Assembly (NCBI RefSeq): GCF_042477335.2
Contig: NC_091245.1
Location: 111,572,501 to 111,636,500, forward strand
DNA from: Ovis canadensis
Taxonomy: Eukaryota > Chordata > Mammalia > Artiodactyla > Bovidae
Direction of reading: 5' to 3'
Length of the DNA: 64,000 nucleotides
Shown here: positions 34,644 through 45,576 of the stretch, piece after piece
Numbering within the stretch: the stretch's first letter is position 1
How the letters are laid out: every line of letters begins with the position of its first letter
Program-made: the position numbers and the translations under genes
The notes under the pieces: model-generated
What the model saw: the letters and a program-made list of their open reading frames with translations, nothing else
Databases searched by the model: none
Told to the model about the DNA's origin: nothing

Positions 34644-35827
34644 ACTGGTTTTAGAAAAGGCAGAGGAACCAGAGATCAAATTGCCAACATCTGCTGGATC
34701 ATGGAAAAAGCAAGAGAGTTCCAGAAAAACATCTATTTCTGCTTTATTGACTATGCCAAAGCCTTTGACTGTGTGGATCACAATCAACTGTGGAAAATTC
34801 TGAAAGAGATGGGAATACCAGACCACCTGACCTGTCTCTTGAGAAATCTGTATGCAGGTCAGGAAGCAACATGAACTGGACATGGAACAACAGACTGGTT
34901 CCAAATAGGGAAAGGAGTACGTCAAGGCTGTATATTGTCACCCTGCTTATTCAACTTATATGCAGAGTACATCATGAGAAATGCTGGACTGGAAGAAACA
35001 CAAGCTGGAATCAAGATTGCCAGGAGAAATATCAATAACCTCAGATATGCAGGTGACACCACCCTTATGGCAGAAAGTGAAGAAGAACTAAAAAGCCTCT
35101 TGATAAAAGTGAAAGAGGAGAGTGAAAAAGTTGGCTTAAAGCTCAACATTCAGAAAATGAAGATCATGGCATCCGGTCCCATCACTTCATGGGAAATAGA
35201 TGGGGAAACAGTGGAAACAGTGTCAGACTTCATTTTGGGGGGCTCCAAAATCACTGCAGATGGTGACTGCAGCCATGAAATTAAAAGACGCTTACTCCTT
35301 GGAAGGAAAGTTATGACCAACCTAGATAGTATATTCAAAAGCAGAGACATTACTTTGCCAACAAAGGTCCGTCTAGTCAAGGCTATGGTTTTTTAAGTAG
35401 TCATGTATGGATGTGAGAGTTGGACTGTGAAGAGGGCTGAGTGCTGAAGAATTGATGCTTTTGAACTGTGGTGTTGGAGAAGACTCTTGAGAGTCCCCTG
35501 GACTGCAAGGAGATCCAACCAGTCCATTCTGAAGGAGATCAGCCCTGGGATTTCTTTGGAAGGAATGATGCTAAAGCTGAAACTCCAGTACTTTGGCCAC
35601 GTCATGTGAAGAGTTGACTCATTGGAAAAGACTCTGATGCTGGGAGGGATTGGGAGCAGGAGGAGAAGGGGATGACAGAGGATGAGATGGCTGAATGGCA
35701 TCACGGACTCGATGGACGTGAGTCTGAGTGAACGCCGGGAGTTGGTGATGAACAGGGAGGCCTGGCATGGTGAGATTCATGGGGTCGCAAAGAGTTGGAC
35801 ACGACTGAACGACTGAACTGAACTGAA
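34644..35827 (+). mobile_element. 5'-truncated BovB LINE (3' 1.2 kb)
   Basis: It starts in the reverse transcriptase ('ggttttagaaaaggcagagg') and runs through the C-terminal region to the ACTGA tail. The RT metal-binding YADD-type motif reads YAGD at about 35046-35057, and stops (for example TGA near 34872 and TAA near 35395) break the frame. This copy is dead. Confidence 0.92.
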
Positions 35828-38298
35828 AATATAATTTTACTTTATAGAAGTAAAATTTGCCTTGGGTTCTGCCACCTGGATTCCCCAACACATGTCCCCA
35901 GAGGGAGCTGTGCTTCCCCTTGCCCACTGCTCCTGAGTGGTTTCCAGTCTTGCCTTATTTTCCTGGAATTTGCCAGGGAAGCTGTGGGGAGCCTTCAGAT
36001 AGCAGAGCAAAGCTGGGTGTGTGTCTGCTGCAAGGCCTTGCCCACTAAGCCCTTCCGACCAGCCCGCACTCTGCCCTCCCTGTTTGTTTCCTGTTGCCTG
36101 GACACTGGGAAAGCAGAAGGTGGTGCCAGAGGGGGTGGGGCTCGGAGGCAACAGAGCTTGGCCAGGGCTGCCTGGGACGGTGAGAGTGTGAACTGTCAGG
36201 AGAGCGACATGCCCAGCCCAAGGGATAAGTGGAAGATTTCCCAGTTTCCCCCACTTCCTCCCTCCAACACGCTTCTCTCTCCCCCTACCAAATGCTCAGA
36301 AGAACACTGTGTTCCTGAACTGCACACGCTTCCCCCAGGGTGTCAGGCCACACAGTAGCTGGGGCGTCATGACGAAAACGTGAACTTGTTTTATGCGGTC
36401 CCAAGAAGCAGAACTAGCACCCTGGAGAATGGTCAGGAAGACATGCAGTGACTCCATGTTAAGAACCTTCTGAGCATTGGGGCTGATCTAAGACAGTTTA
36501 GGTCTTGCTTTATGAGGTAATGAGCAGCCCATCTCTTGGCGTGTGCAAGCTCAGATGGTCCAACCATTGATTAGTTTACAAAGAGGTTTCCAGGGTAAAA
36601 GAGTCTTGGATGTCGTTTCCAGCCTTGACCTTCTATGATTTGGCGCTCACTCCCACTAGCTCCTGGGACAAAGCAGTCTTTCCCAGGATCTGTACAAAAA
36701 AGCTCATGAGCTCTGGGCAGTTTCTCCAACTCCCCACTCCCACTCAGCCCCTTGACTCCTCTTTCCAGGGACCCTATTCCTATCACAGTCTCAAAGTCAT
36801 CCAAGCGCAGGGAGGTGATGGCTCCCCTGCTCCCAAGAGGATGTGGAGAATGTGGGAAGAAATGCAGGACTGGGAGCTTGGGAGCCTGGAGGCTGAGGAC
36901 AGTGGGAAGGTCTAAGCTATTTAAAGCCAGTCAAATCAAGAATCACTTAGTCTTTTCTGGGACTCTAGATTTCTGTGATGTTGGAAATGAATTTCTCGCA
37001 GGTAACCGTGGTGTGATTTGCCAGGATCTCTCTCAGAAGGTGGGAGAGGGAGGGAAAGGGGGGCAGGCCACCTTGGCAGCAGCCTAGAATGTGAGAGAGA
37101 CGTCTGGTCTGGAGTGAGCCACCCCTCCCCACAGTCCTCTCCCAGGCGCCTAGGTCCCCAGAAGCAGCAGTGTGGGGGGACGAGTGAGGAACCAGAGAGA
37201 GGCACTCCGCGGACTCTACACCCAGACTTCTTGTCTGAGACTCCAGCGTCTCCCCTCCACTGTCACCTCAACAACTGCCACCCTTCCTCACCCCAAAAAC
37301 CCTGACTGGCTTTGAAATATCCTGAGCGCCTTTCATCTGAGCTTAGTCAAAGTACTTTTATTGAGACCAGTTGATGCCCAGAGGTGGCTAGAGTCACTGA
37401 CGGGGATACTGAGGCTTTCAGGAGGTACTGGAGGACATCCCAGGACCCCACTGAGTCAGGGACAGCCTGGCTCAGCCACCAGAGCTGGCTGCTAAGTCGT
37501 GCCCCATTGGTGTTGATTCTGCGGCAGGGGCAAAGGTTCTGAGACCGCCTCCAAGCACCAGTGCAGTGTGACACAGGCGATAGGCACACGTGCCCAGGAG
37601 GCAGCTGCCTGCAGACCTGACTCAGTGCTCTGTGGTGGCGTCCAGCCACTGGATTTTCCAGGCTGCACCAGCCCAGTCTGATGTTGCAAGAACCAGAACA
37701 CCCAACGTTCAGAAGAAAGGGAGCTGGTACTCATAGTCAATCAGACACTCAAAGTCAAACAGGTACTCATACAACAAAGTTAATAGCTTGGGCACTTTTT
37801 TTTTTTTTCCTTGCAAGGTTCTAACATCTGTATGTCAACAAAGGCAATACACCAATGAGCGCTTCTTACTTACCCCCAGATTTCCTCCACACTGAACCAC
37901 AGCTTGGAATTTCACAGCCTCCCAGAGACCCCTAAGCTGCTATAGCAGAGTTCATTTCTACCCCTGAGCCCTAGGAGGGAAAGTTGAAGCCACCCCTAGG
38001 GGAAAACACTGCCCACCCAAAAGTCCAGCCTCAAGTAACAAGTCTGCGGCTGGTTGTTCCTGCATGGGGCAGGTGGGAAGCCATGGGGGGAGATCCATTA
38101 TGCTTTCAAAACAATTTCATGTTCTCTCTTTATCTCCATGTCCCACCCCCGCCCCCCGCAAGCTGGGCTTACTATAGTCCCTTGCTGGCTCTTCCACCAT
38201 ATCACACAGCCTGAACCCTCCAGCCCCCATTTAACACCAGGGAATCTTTCCCTGTAATTATCTCCCTTGCCATTCCTCAGTGAGAAAGGGGGAGGATT

Positions 38299-38306
38299 TA
38301 TAAAAG
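38299..38306 (+). promoter_or_regulatory. Orphan TATA box TATAAAAG
   Basis: A near-perfect TATA element on the + strand in unique sequence. Two CAGCTG E-boxes lie just downstream ('ccagctggcc', 'gacagctgcc'). No known gene starts here. Confidence 0.45.
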
Positions 38307-38334
38307 GTGACCAGAGGCAGCCAGCTGGCCTCAG

Positions 38335-38466
38335 ATGACAGCTGCCTGCCTGGCTATCAGGAATGCTCCACTTCTAGGGATTAGATTCCTGCTGATGACT
38401 CAGGCCAGTCCTGAAGCCACAGAAGCCTGTGTGGGGCTTCTCAGTTATCCTGAGAGAAGAAATTAA
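38335..38466 (+). CDS. Small ORF of 43 codons after the TATA box (hypothetical)
   Basis: ATG at 38335 with A at +4 and C at -3 is only a fair start context. It reads MTAACLAIRNAPLLGIRFLL then 23 more residues to TAA at 38464-38466. It begins about 30 bases after the TATA box. I recognise no family and cannot show that it is translated; a chance ORF is likelier. Confidence 0.12.
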   Translation: MTAACLAIRNAPLLGIRFLLMTQASPEATEACVGLLSYPERRN

Positions 38467-38683
38467 ACCTCTCTCACATCATGGGCCAGCTCAGAGAATC
38501 CCTAGAGGGGACAACTCTGAGGGGAGAACTCTTAAGATTTTCCCCCAAACTATCTCCATTTGATCAGAGGTGGCTCCATTCTCCCATCTCCAAAGCAAAC
38601 CCCAATCACGTAACTTCTAGCTGCCCACGCCAGGCCACGTCAAGACAGTCTCACTTTTAGGCTTTGGGATCTGTCAGGCTCCA

Positions 38684-38904
38684 ATTTTGGGCTTCCCTGG
38701 TGGCTCAGACGGTAAAGTATTTGCCTGCAATGCAGGAGACCTGGATTCAATCCCTGAGTTGGGCAGGTCCCATGGAGAAGGGCATGGCAACCCCTTCCAG
38801 TATTCTTGCCTGGAGAATCCCCATGGACAGAGGAGCCTGGCAGGCTACAGCCCATGGGGTTGCAAAGAGTCGGACACGACTGAGTGACTAAGCACAGCAC
38901 AACA
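38684..38904 (+). mobile_element. Bov-tA SINE
   Basis: 'ggcttccctggtggctcaga', 'tgcaatgcaggagacctgga', 'ttcttgcctggagaatcc' and 'agagtcggacacgactgagt' are intact landmarks. It is flanked by caggctcca at 38675-38683 and 38905-38913. Confidence 0.93.
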
Positions 38905-39189
38905 CAGGCTCCATTTCACCTGCAAAGAGTTCTGAGGAAGTGTTGGTCTTGCTTTTAACCCACAAAATTGGACCATTTTTCTCTACCTGGCTCAGAAGTT
39001 AGCAATGGGCATGCAAGCCCTTTTCTTCTTGACCTTCACTCCAAGGGAGCTTGTTCCTCCCAGCCCTGAGCTGGATAACATGGGTAAGAAGCTGGGCAAA
39101 CTCTAGATACCCAAGGCCATTTCTAACTTTCCTGAGAAGAAGGTCCCCTGGAACAAGTAAGGACCCACTCCTTGGTCCCTGCAGGTATT

Positions 39190-40245
39190 ATTAAGTGTGC
39201 ATTAAAAGTGTGGTACTCAGTATGTCAGCAAATTCGGAAAATTCAACTGTGGCCACAGTACTGGAAAAGGTCAGTTCTCATTCCAATCCCAAAGAAGGGT
39301 AACGCCAAAGAATGTTCAAACTACTGTACAAATTGCACTCATTCCACATAGTGCATAATGCATTGGAGCAAAGTGATGCTCAAAACCTTTCAAGCCAGGC
39401 TTCAGCAGTACGTGAACTGAGAACTTCCAGATGTACAAGCTGGGTTTCAAAGAAGCAGAGGAATCAAAGACCAAATTGCCAACATTCACTGGATCATGGA
39501 GAAAGCAAGGGAATTTCGGAAATTCTGCTTTATTGACTGCTAAAGCCTTTGACTGTGTGGATCACAAAAAACTGTGGAAAATTCTTAAAGAATTTTATCT
39601 GTCTCCTGAGAAACCTGTATGCAGGTCAGGAAGCAACAGTTAGAACCAGACATGAAACAACTGGTTCAAAATTGGGAAAGACATAGGACAAGGCTGTATA
39701 TTGCCACTCTGCTTATTTAACTTATATGCAGAGTACATCATGCGAAATACCTGGCTGGAATCAAGATTGCCAGGAGAAATATTAACAACCTTAGATACGC
39801 AGATGACACCACTCTAATGGCAGAAAATGAAGAGGAACTAAAGAGCCTTTTGATGAGGGTGAAAGAGGCGGGTGAGAATGCTGGCTTGAAACTCAGCGTT
39901 AAGAAAACTGAGATCATGGCATCCAGTCCCATCACTTCATGGCAAATAGATGGAGAAAAGGTGGAAAGAGTGATAGATTTTTTTTTCCCTTGGGCTCCAA
40001 AATCACTGCGGACGTTGACTGCAGCCATAAAATTTAAAGGTGCTTCCTCCTTTGAAGGAAAGCTATGACAAACCTAGACAGCACTTTAAAAAGCAGAATC
40101 ATCACTTTGCCGACAAAGGTCCAGGTAGTCAAAGCTATGGGTTTTCCAGTAGTCATGTATGGATATTAGAGTTGGACCATAAAGGCTGAGTGCTGAAGAA
40201 TTGATGCTTACAAATTGTGGCGCTGGAGAAGACTCTTGAGGGTCA
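39190..40245 (+). mobile_element. Old BovB LINE, left part
   Basis: Diverged BovB reverse transcriptase and C-terminal region with many indels and stops, more degraded than the other copies. It still shows the YADD motif ('tacgcagatgacacc' at about 39797). It breaks off after 'gactcttgagggtc' where an ERV piece is inserted, and resumes at about 41004-41040 and then at 43718. Confidence 0.88.
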
Positions 40246-40989
40246 CCACAAATGAAAATCCTGTTAGGTCTCCTGTTTGGCCCCTGTCTATTTCATCTCT
40301 GAGAGGGGCCAACAGTTTCAAACTAAATTGCTGTTATTACAAGGGTGAATGCTGGTTTCAGGCAAAAAATACCTTGACTTAGATCTGACAGAGAAAGACT
40401 TCTACTCTGTTAGGCAGGCCTACGCCCGTCCACAGCAGGAAGAAGTTACAGAAGAAAGAGACCTCTGCCCCAATTCCCAAGAAGTATCTTGAGTATGAAG
40501 TCTCTCAGGGGGGAGTTGTTAGGGGAACCACACTGATTGAAACCACCCACCCTGGCCAGGCACCATAGTAACCATTTGCATGAGTTGTTTTATGACAGGA
40601 GATCCTGATAAGGAATATGGAACTAATAAGCCACCATCAACCGGAAGAGTTCCGGAAAGGTTGAAAGGAGACACCACGTGTCCGTCCACCTCCCACTAGC
40701 ATCCATCTTGGCTGAGCGATGCGTGTGCCACCAGGAAAGACTCTGAATTAGAATGATTGGCCAAAGACCACCCGGAAACTAATCCCATCACCATAAAACC
40801 CAAGACTGCGAGCCACGCAGCAGAGCAGTTCTCCTGGGTTCCCTTACCCTACTGTGCTCCACCCGGGTGCCCTTTCCCAGTAAAATCTCTTTCTTTGTCA
40901 ACATGTGTCTCCTCAGAAAATTCTTTCCCGAGTGTTAGACAAGAGCACACTCTTGAGCCCTGTAATGGGGCCTCCCCCTTCCTACAACA
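40246..40989 (+). mobile_element. Endogenous gammaretrovirus-like 3' fragment (env tail, PPT, LTR)
   Basis: The left 270 bases carry a short hydrophobic coding remnant with a Gly-Pro-Cys motif resembling the end of a class I retroviral Env, broken by stop codons. A purine tract (caggggggag, 40507-40515) follows and abuts the LTR. The 5' provirus is absent, so the copy is defective. Confidence 0.65.
40517..40989 (+). mobile_element. Retroviral LTR, 473 bp
   Basis: It begins TGTTAGGGG and ends CCTACAACA, with terminal TGTT/AACA inverted repeats preceded by a polypurine tract. It has a TATA-like cataaaac (about 40793) and an AGTAAA-type polyadenylation signal ('cccagtaaaatctc', about 40877). 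What follows on the right soon aligns to BovB rather than to a retroviral leader. Confidence 0.75.
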
Positions 40990-41040
40990 ACTGGCGACCA
41001 GTCCCTTGATGGCAAGGAAATCTGACTGCAGTTCAAACAG

Positions 41041-43717
41041 CTGTTCAGTTCAGTTCAGTTCAGTCGCTCAGATGTGTCCAACTCTTTGCGACCCCATGAA
41101 TCGCAGCATGCCAGGCCTCCCTGTCCATCACCATCTCTCGGAGTTCACTCAGACTCACGTCCATCGAGTCTGTGACGCCATCCAGCCATCTCATTCTCGG
41201 TCGTCCCCTTCTCCTCCTGCCCCCAGTCTTTTCCAAAGAGTCAACTTTCACATGAGATGGCCAAAGTACTGGAGCTTCAGCTTTAGCATCATTCCTTCCA
41301 AAGAAATCCCAGGGTTCATCTCTTTCAGAATGGACTGGTTGGATCTCCTTGCAGTCCAAGGGACTCTCAAGAGTCTTCTCCAACACCACAGTTCAAAAGC
41401 ATCAATTCTTCGGCGCTCAGCTTTCTTCATAGTCCAACTCTCACATCCATACATGACCACAGGAAAAACCATAGCCTTGACTAGATGGACCTTAGTTGGC
41501 AAAGTAATGTCTCTGCTTTTGAATATACTATCTAGGTTGGTCATAACTTTTCTTCCATGGAGTAAGCGTCTTTTAATTTCATGGCTGCAGTCACCATCTG
41601 CAGTGATTTTGGAGCCCCCCAAAATGAAGTCTGACACAGTTTCTACTGTTTCCCCATCTATTTCCCATGAAGTGATGGGACCAGATGCCATGATCTTCGT
41701 TTTCTGAATGTTGAGCTTTAAGCCAACTTTTTCACTCTCCTCTTTCACTTTTATCAAGAGGCTTTTTAGTTTCTCTTCATTTTTGCCATAAGGGTGGTGT
41801 CATCTGCATATCTGAGGTTATTGATATTTCTCCCAGAAATCTTGATTCCAGCTTGTGTTTCTTCCAGTCCAGCATTTCTTATGATGTACTCTGCATAGAA
41901 GTTAAATAAGCAGGGTGACAATATACAGCCTTGACGTACTCCTTTTCCTATTTGGAACCAGTCTGTTGTTCCATGCCCAGTTCTAACTGTTGCTTCCTGA
42001 CCTGCATACAGATTTCTCGAGAGGCAGGTCAGGTGGTCTGGTATTCCCATCTCTTTCAGAATTTCCCATAGTTGATTGTGATCCACTCAGTCAAAGGCTT
42101 TGGCATAGTCAATAAAGCAGAAGTAGATGTTTTTCTGGAACTCTCTTGCTTTTTCCATGATCCAGCGGATGTTGGCAATTTGATCTCTGGTTCCTCTGCC
42201 TTTTCTAAAACCAGCTTGAACATCAGGGAGTTCACGGTTCACATATTTCTGAAGCCCGGCTTGGAGAATTTTGAGCATTACTCTACTAGCATGTGAGATG
42301 AGTGCAATTGTGCAGTAGTTTGAGCATTCTTTAGCATTGCCTTTCTTTGGAATTGGAATGAAAACTGACCTTTTCCATTCCTGTGGCCACTGCTGAATTT
42401 TCCAAATTTGCTGGCATATTGAGTGCAGCACTTTCACAGCATCATCTTTCAGGATTTGAAACAGCTCAACTGGAATTCCATCACCTCCACTAGCTTTGTT
42501 CATAGTGATGCTTTCCAAGGCCCACTTGACTTCACATTCCAAGATGTCTGGCTCTAGATGAGTGATCCGTGAAGATCTTTTTTGTACAGTTCTTCTGTAT
42601 ATTCTTGCCACCTCTTCTTAATATCTTCTGCTTCTGTTAGGTCCAGACCATTTCTGTCCTTTATTGAGCCCATCTTTGCATGAAATGTTCCCTTGGTATC
42701 TCTAATTTTCTTAAAGAGATCTCTAGTCTTTCCCATTCTGTTTTCCTCTATTTCTTTGCATTGATAAGACTTTCTTATCTCTTCTTGCTATTCTTTGGAA
42801 CTCTGCATTCAGATGCTTATATCTTTCCTTTTCTCCTTTGCTTTTCGCCTCTCTTCTTTTCACAGCTATTTGTAAGGCCTCCCCAGACAGCCATTTTGCT
42901 TTTTTGCATTTCTTTTCCATGGTCTTGATCCCTGTCTACTGTACAATGTCATGAACCTCATTCCATAGTTCATCAGGCACTCTATCTATCAGATCTAGTC
43001 CCTTAAATCTATTTCTCACTTCCACTGTATAGTCATAAGGGATTTGATTTAGGTCATACCTGAATGGTCTAGTGGTTTTCCCTACTTTCTTCAACTTGAG
43101 TCTGAATTTGGCAATAAGGAGTTCATGATCTGAGCCACAGTCAGCTCCTGGTCTTGTTTTTGTTGACTGTATAGAGCTTCTCCATCTTTGGCTGCAAAAA
43201 ATATAATCAATCTGATTTTGGTGTTGACCATCTGGTGATGTCCATGTGTAGAGTCTTCTCTTGTGTTGTTGGAAGAGGGTGTTTGCTATGACCAGTGCAT
43301 TTTCTTGGCAAAATTCTATTAGCCTTTGCCCTGCTTCATTCCGTACTCCAAGGCCAAATTTGCCTGTTACTCCAGGTGTTTCTTGACTTCCTACTTTTGC
43401 ATTCCAGTCCCCTATAATGAAAAGGACATCTTTTTTGGGTGTTAGTTCTAAAAGGTCTTGTAGGTCTTCATAAAACCATTCAACTTCAGTTTCTTCAGTG
43501 TTACTGGTTGGGGCATAGACTTGGATTACCATGGTATTGAATGGTTTGCCTTGGAAACGAACAGAGTTCATTCTGTCATTTTTGAGATTGCATCCAAGTA
43601 CTGCACTTCGGACTCTTTTGTTGACCACAATGGCTACTCCATTTCTTCTAAGGGATCCTGCCCATGGTAGTAGATATAATGGTCATCTGAGTTAAATTCA
43701 CCCATTCCACTCACTCC
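41041..43717 (-). mobile_element. Near-full-length BovB LINE (antisense), defective
   Basis: About 2.7 kb inserted on the minus strand. From high to low coordinates: an apurinic-type endonuclease region (43628-42936, 230 open codons, with catalytic-style GDWNAK and SDHELL motifs), a Lys-rich linker, a reverse transcriptase (42611-41766, with RYADDT), a C-terminal domain (41757-41248) and the ACTGA/TCAGT tail at 41041-41065. A stop after the endonuclease (42936-42938), a stop inside RT (42087-42089) and a frameshift near 41760 kill it. BovB is an RTE-clade LINE and the usual source of machinery for Bov-A SINEs. Flanking aaacag(ctg) at about 41035 and 43722 suggests the target-site duplication. 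Confidence 0.93.
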
Positions 43718-43918
43718 AAACAGCTGACTCGTTAGAAAAGACCCTGATGCTGGGAAAGATTGGAGGAGGAGGGGACCACAGAGGATGAGATGGTTGAATG
43801 GCATCACTGGCTCAGTTGACATGAATTTGAGCAAACTCTGGGAGATAGTGGAGGACAGAGGAGCCTGGAGTGCCACAGTCCATGGGGTCACAGAGAGGTG
43901 GTGACTGAACAACAACTA
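43718..43918 (+). mobile_element. Old BovB LINE, right part (3' end)
   Basis: It continues the interrupted + strand BovB: 'gctgactcgttagaaaagac', 'cctgatgctgggaaagattg', 'gatgagatggttgaatggca' and 'ccatggggtcacagag'. About 110 bases of consensus are missing relative to the left part. Confidence 0.8.
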
Positions 43919-43919
43919 G

Positions 43920-45380
43920 GAATACTTAGACCCTAAGCACGTTGGCCGGCTCTCTCAGCAGCTCCCATGTTGTCTCTCCCATCCCAGGCTGGGTACCACA
44001 TCTTTACAAGACCCCTGGGGAGGACGAGACCTACTTCTTCAGGTATGAGGGATGCACTTAGGGGAAGTGAAAGGGAGCAGGGAAGGTGAGAAAGCCTCTT
44101 CCCCACACCACTGGTGAGGCTGCCCACCCGATTTAGGAAGGAAGGGGACAGCAGTCTTCCCTGGTGGGGATGGTGAGGAAGGAGCCTGGGGAAGATTCAG
44201 AGGCAGAGGCAGCACAAGAAGCAGCTTGCCCACTCTCCCTGGGTCCTATAAATGAAGGACTCTTGCCCAAGGCCCTCGTCTCCTGGTGTTGTAAACACCT
44301 GGGATGTGCCCGGCAGCTGTCCTCTGCCTCCTCTCAGCACAGGACCCACCAAAGGAGACAAGACCAGACTCTAGATTGGAGAAATGAAACTGAGGGGGAG
44401 GGAGGTTGCCATAGTGATGGGAGCTGGATGGAGGCCCTTTCCCCGCAAAGACATACAAAAATGGGGAACTGGCTCCATCTCTGGAAGCTAGTACACAGTC
44501 CAAAATGGGAGCCTGATCATCAAGTCCTTCTAAATAGGCTGAGACTCTTCTAAAGATACAAGAAATCTGGTGGAAAGCAAGAGCAGACTGATGGACACAG
44601 ATGAGATGCTTCTCTGGGACTGGAACCAGGTTCACTGCGTTCACTGGACATTGACTTCAACTAGAAATGTACCTAGCATCTGGCAGGTACTCAGAGATAC
44701 TTGGGTGAGTGAATGAATGAATGAAGAATATTTTGAGGAAGAGTGAGGCAAGCTAACACTGAGAAAGATGGCTTTGGGAAGCCCCACTTGTTGCAGTGAG
44801 GGGGACTAAAGAGAGCCAGCCACTTGAGTGAGGAGACAGCTGTGTTGGGTAAGGGGACCGGGCAGGCAGGGTGGTGCTCTGATGGGAGATGGGGCTGGTG
44901 CCTGTGCGGTGACACTACCAAGAGTTGAAAGGGCTCTGGCAGGAGAGAGCTGAGACAGGAGGGTGAGCCCCAGGTTCAAACGTCACCCTCTCGACATTCA
45001 CGGTCTGAGACACAGGCATGTGCCTGTAAGAGCTCTGGCACCTCCTGCCCCGGCCCTTGCCTCAGCCCCTCCCTGAGCCAGAATCTCTAGCTCTTTGCCA
45101 TGAAATGCCTCTCCGCTTGGCACGGAGTGGGGACAGAGATAAGACTGAGCTGAAAGTGGACATGAAGACAGCATGCCAGAGGGTCACCGCAAAAGCCAGG
45201 AGACCCCAGGACAAAGGGACCACCCAGCTTAGGAGGTTGCCCATGAGAGAGAAGCCCTTAATTTCTGTCTCGACCATCATACTGCCCACAGCCCAGAGCC
45301 CCCATAACCTATTTTGTTCCCCATTTAGTCCAGAGCAGCCACATTCCCCCCAGCAAGAAAGCTGGACTACCCTTACAGAA
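43920..45380. other. Intergenic, downstream of CFAP45
   Basis: Unique-looking DNA with a short (GAAT)n patch at about 44709-44725. No coding block recognised. Confidence 0.5.
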
Positions 45381-45390
45381 GTAGAATAGA

Positions 45391-45396
45391 TTTAAT
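45391..45396 (-). promoter_or_regulatory. CFAP45: Candidate CFAP45 polyadenylation signal ATTAAA
   Basis: TTTAAT on the + strand reads ATTAAA on the gene strand, about 100 bases past the stop. It implies a short 3' UTR (about 45375-45497). Confidence 0.5.
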
Positions 45397-45497
45397 CTAT
45401 AACTCAGAACTGTCTAGATTAGCAGCAGCTATGGACATTGAGAGCTGGGGAGGAACCTGCCCCCCTTGAAGGCATCTTGAGGGGCAGAGGGGTTCCC

Positions 45498-45576
45498 TCA
45501 ATTCACAGAAGTGTTGACTGGTATGTTAGCTTTGCGCTCAGCTTCAATGCAGTACTTCTCAGGAAGGCCAGTGGCT
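45498..45576 (-). CDS. CFAP45: CFAP45 last exon
   Basis: The acceptor ttccctgcag precedes AGCCACTG; phase 2 in. It encodes ATGLPEKYCIEAERKANIP, then VNTSVN and TGA. The penultimate segment (NIPVNTSVN) differs from the remembered human NILPATSVN. Confidence 0.94.

Larger units (their letters stand above)
35830..38680. other. Unique intergenic stretch, mostly repeat-free
   Basis: The longest interval in the VSIG8-CFAP45 spacer without recognisable transposons apart from a poly-T run (about 37797-37812). It contains a strong TATA box and a small ORF near 38300, described separately. Frames of about 100-124 codons at 35984-36358 (+) and 37347-37649 (-) have no recognisable motif. Confidence 0.5.

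Noticed and set aside
40990-41038. PBS and leader sequence to the right of the retroviral LTR, which would imply a tandem or circular provirus
   Set aside because: tggcgacc after the LTR looks like the start of an Arg-type primer site, but the following bases (agtcccttgatggcaaggaa) align with BovB consensus downstream of the left break. The right flank is therefore better read as the old BovB.
40757-41707. 316-codon + strand ORF spanning 40.8-41.7 kb
   Set aside because: It joins the LTR to the reverse strand of the BovB insert; no domain is shared across the junction, so it is a chance frame.
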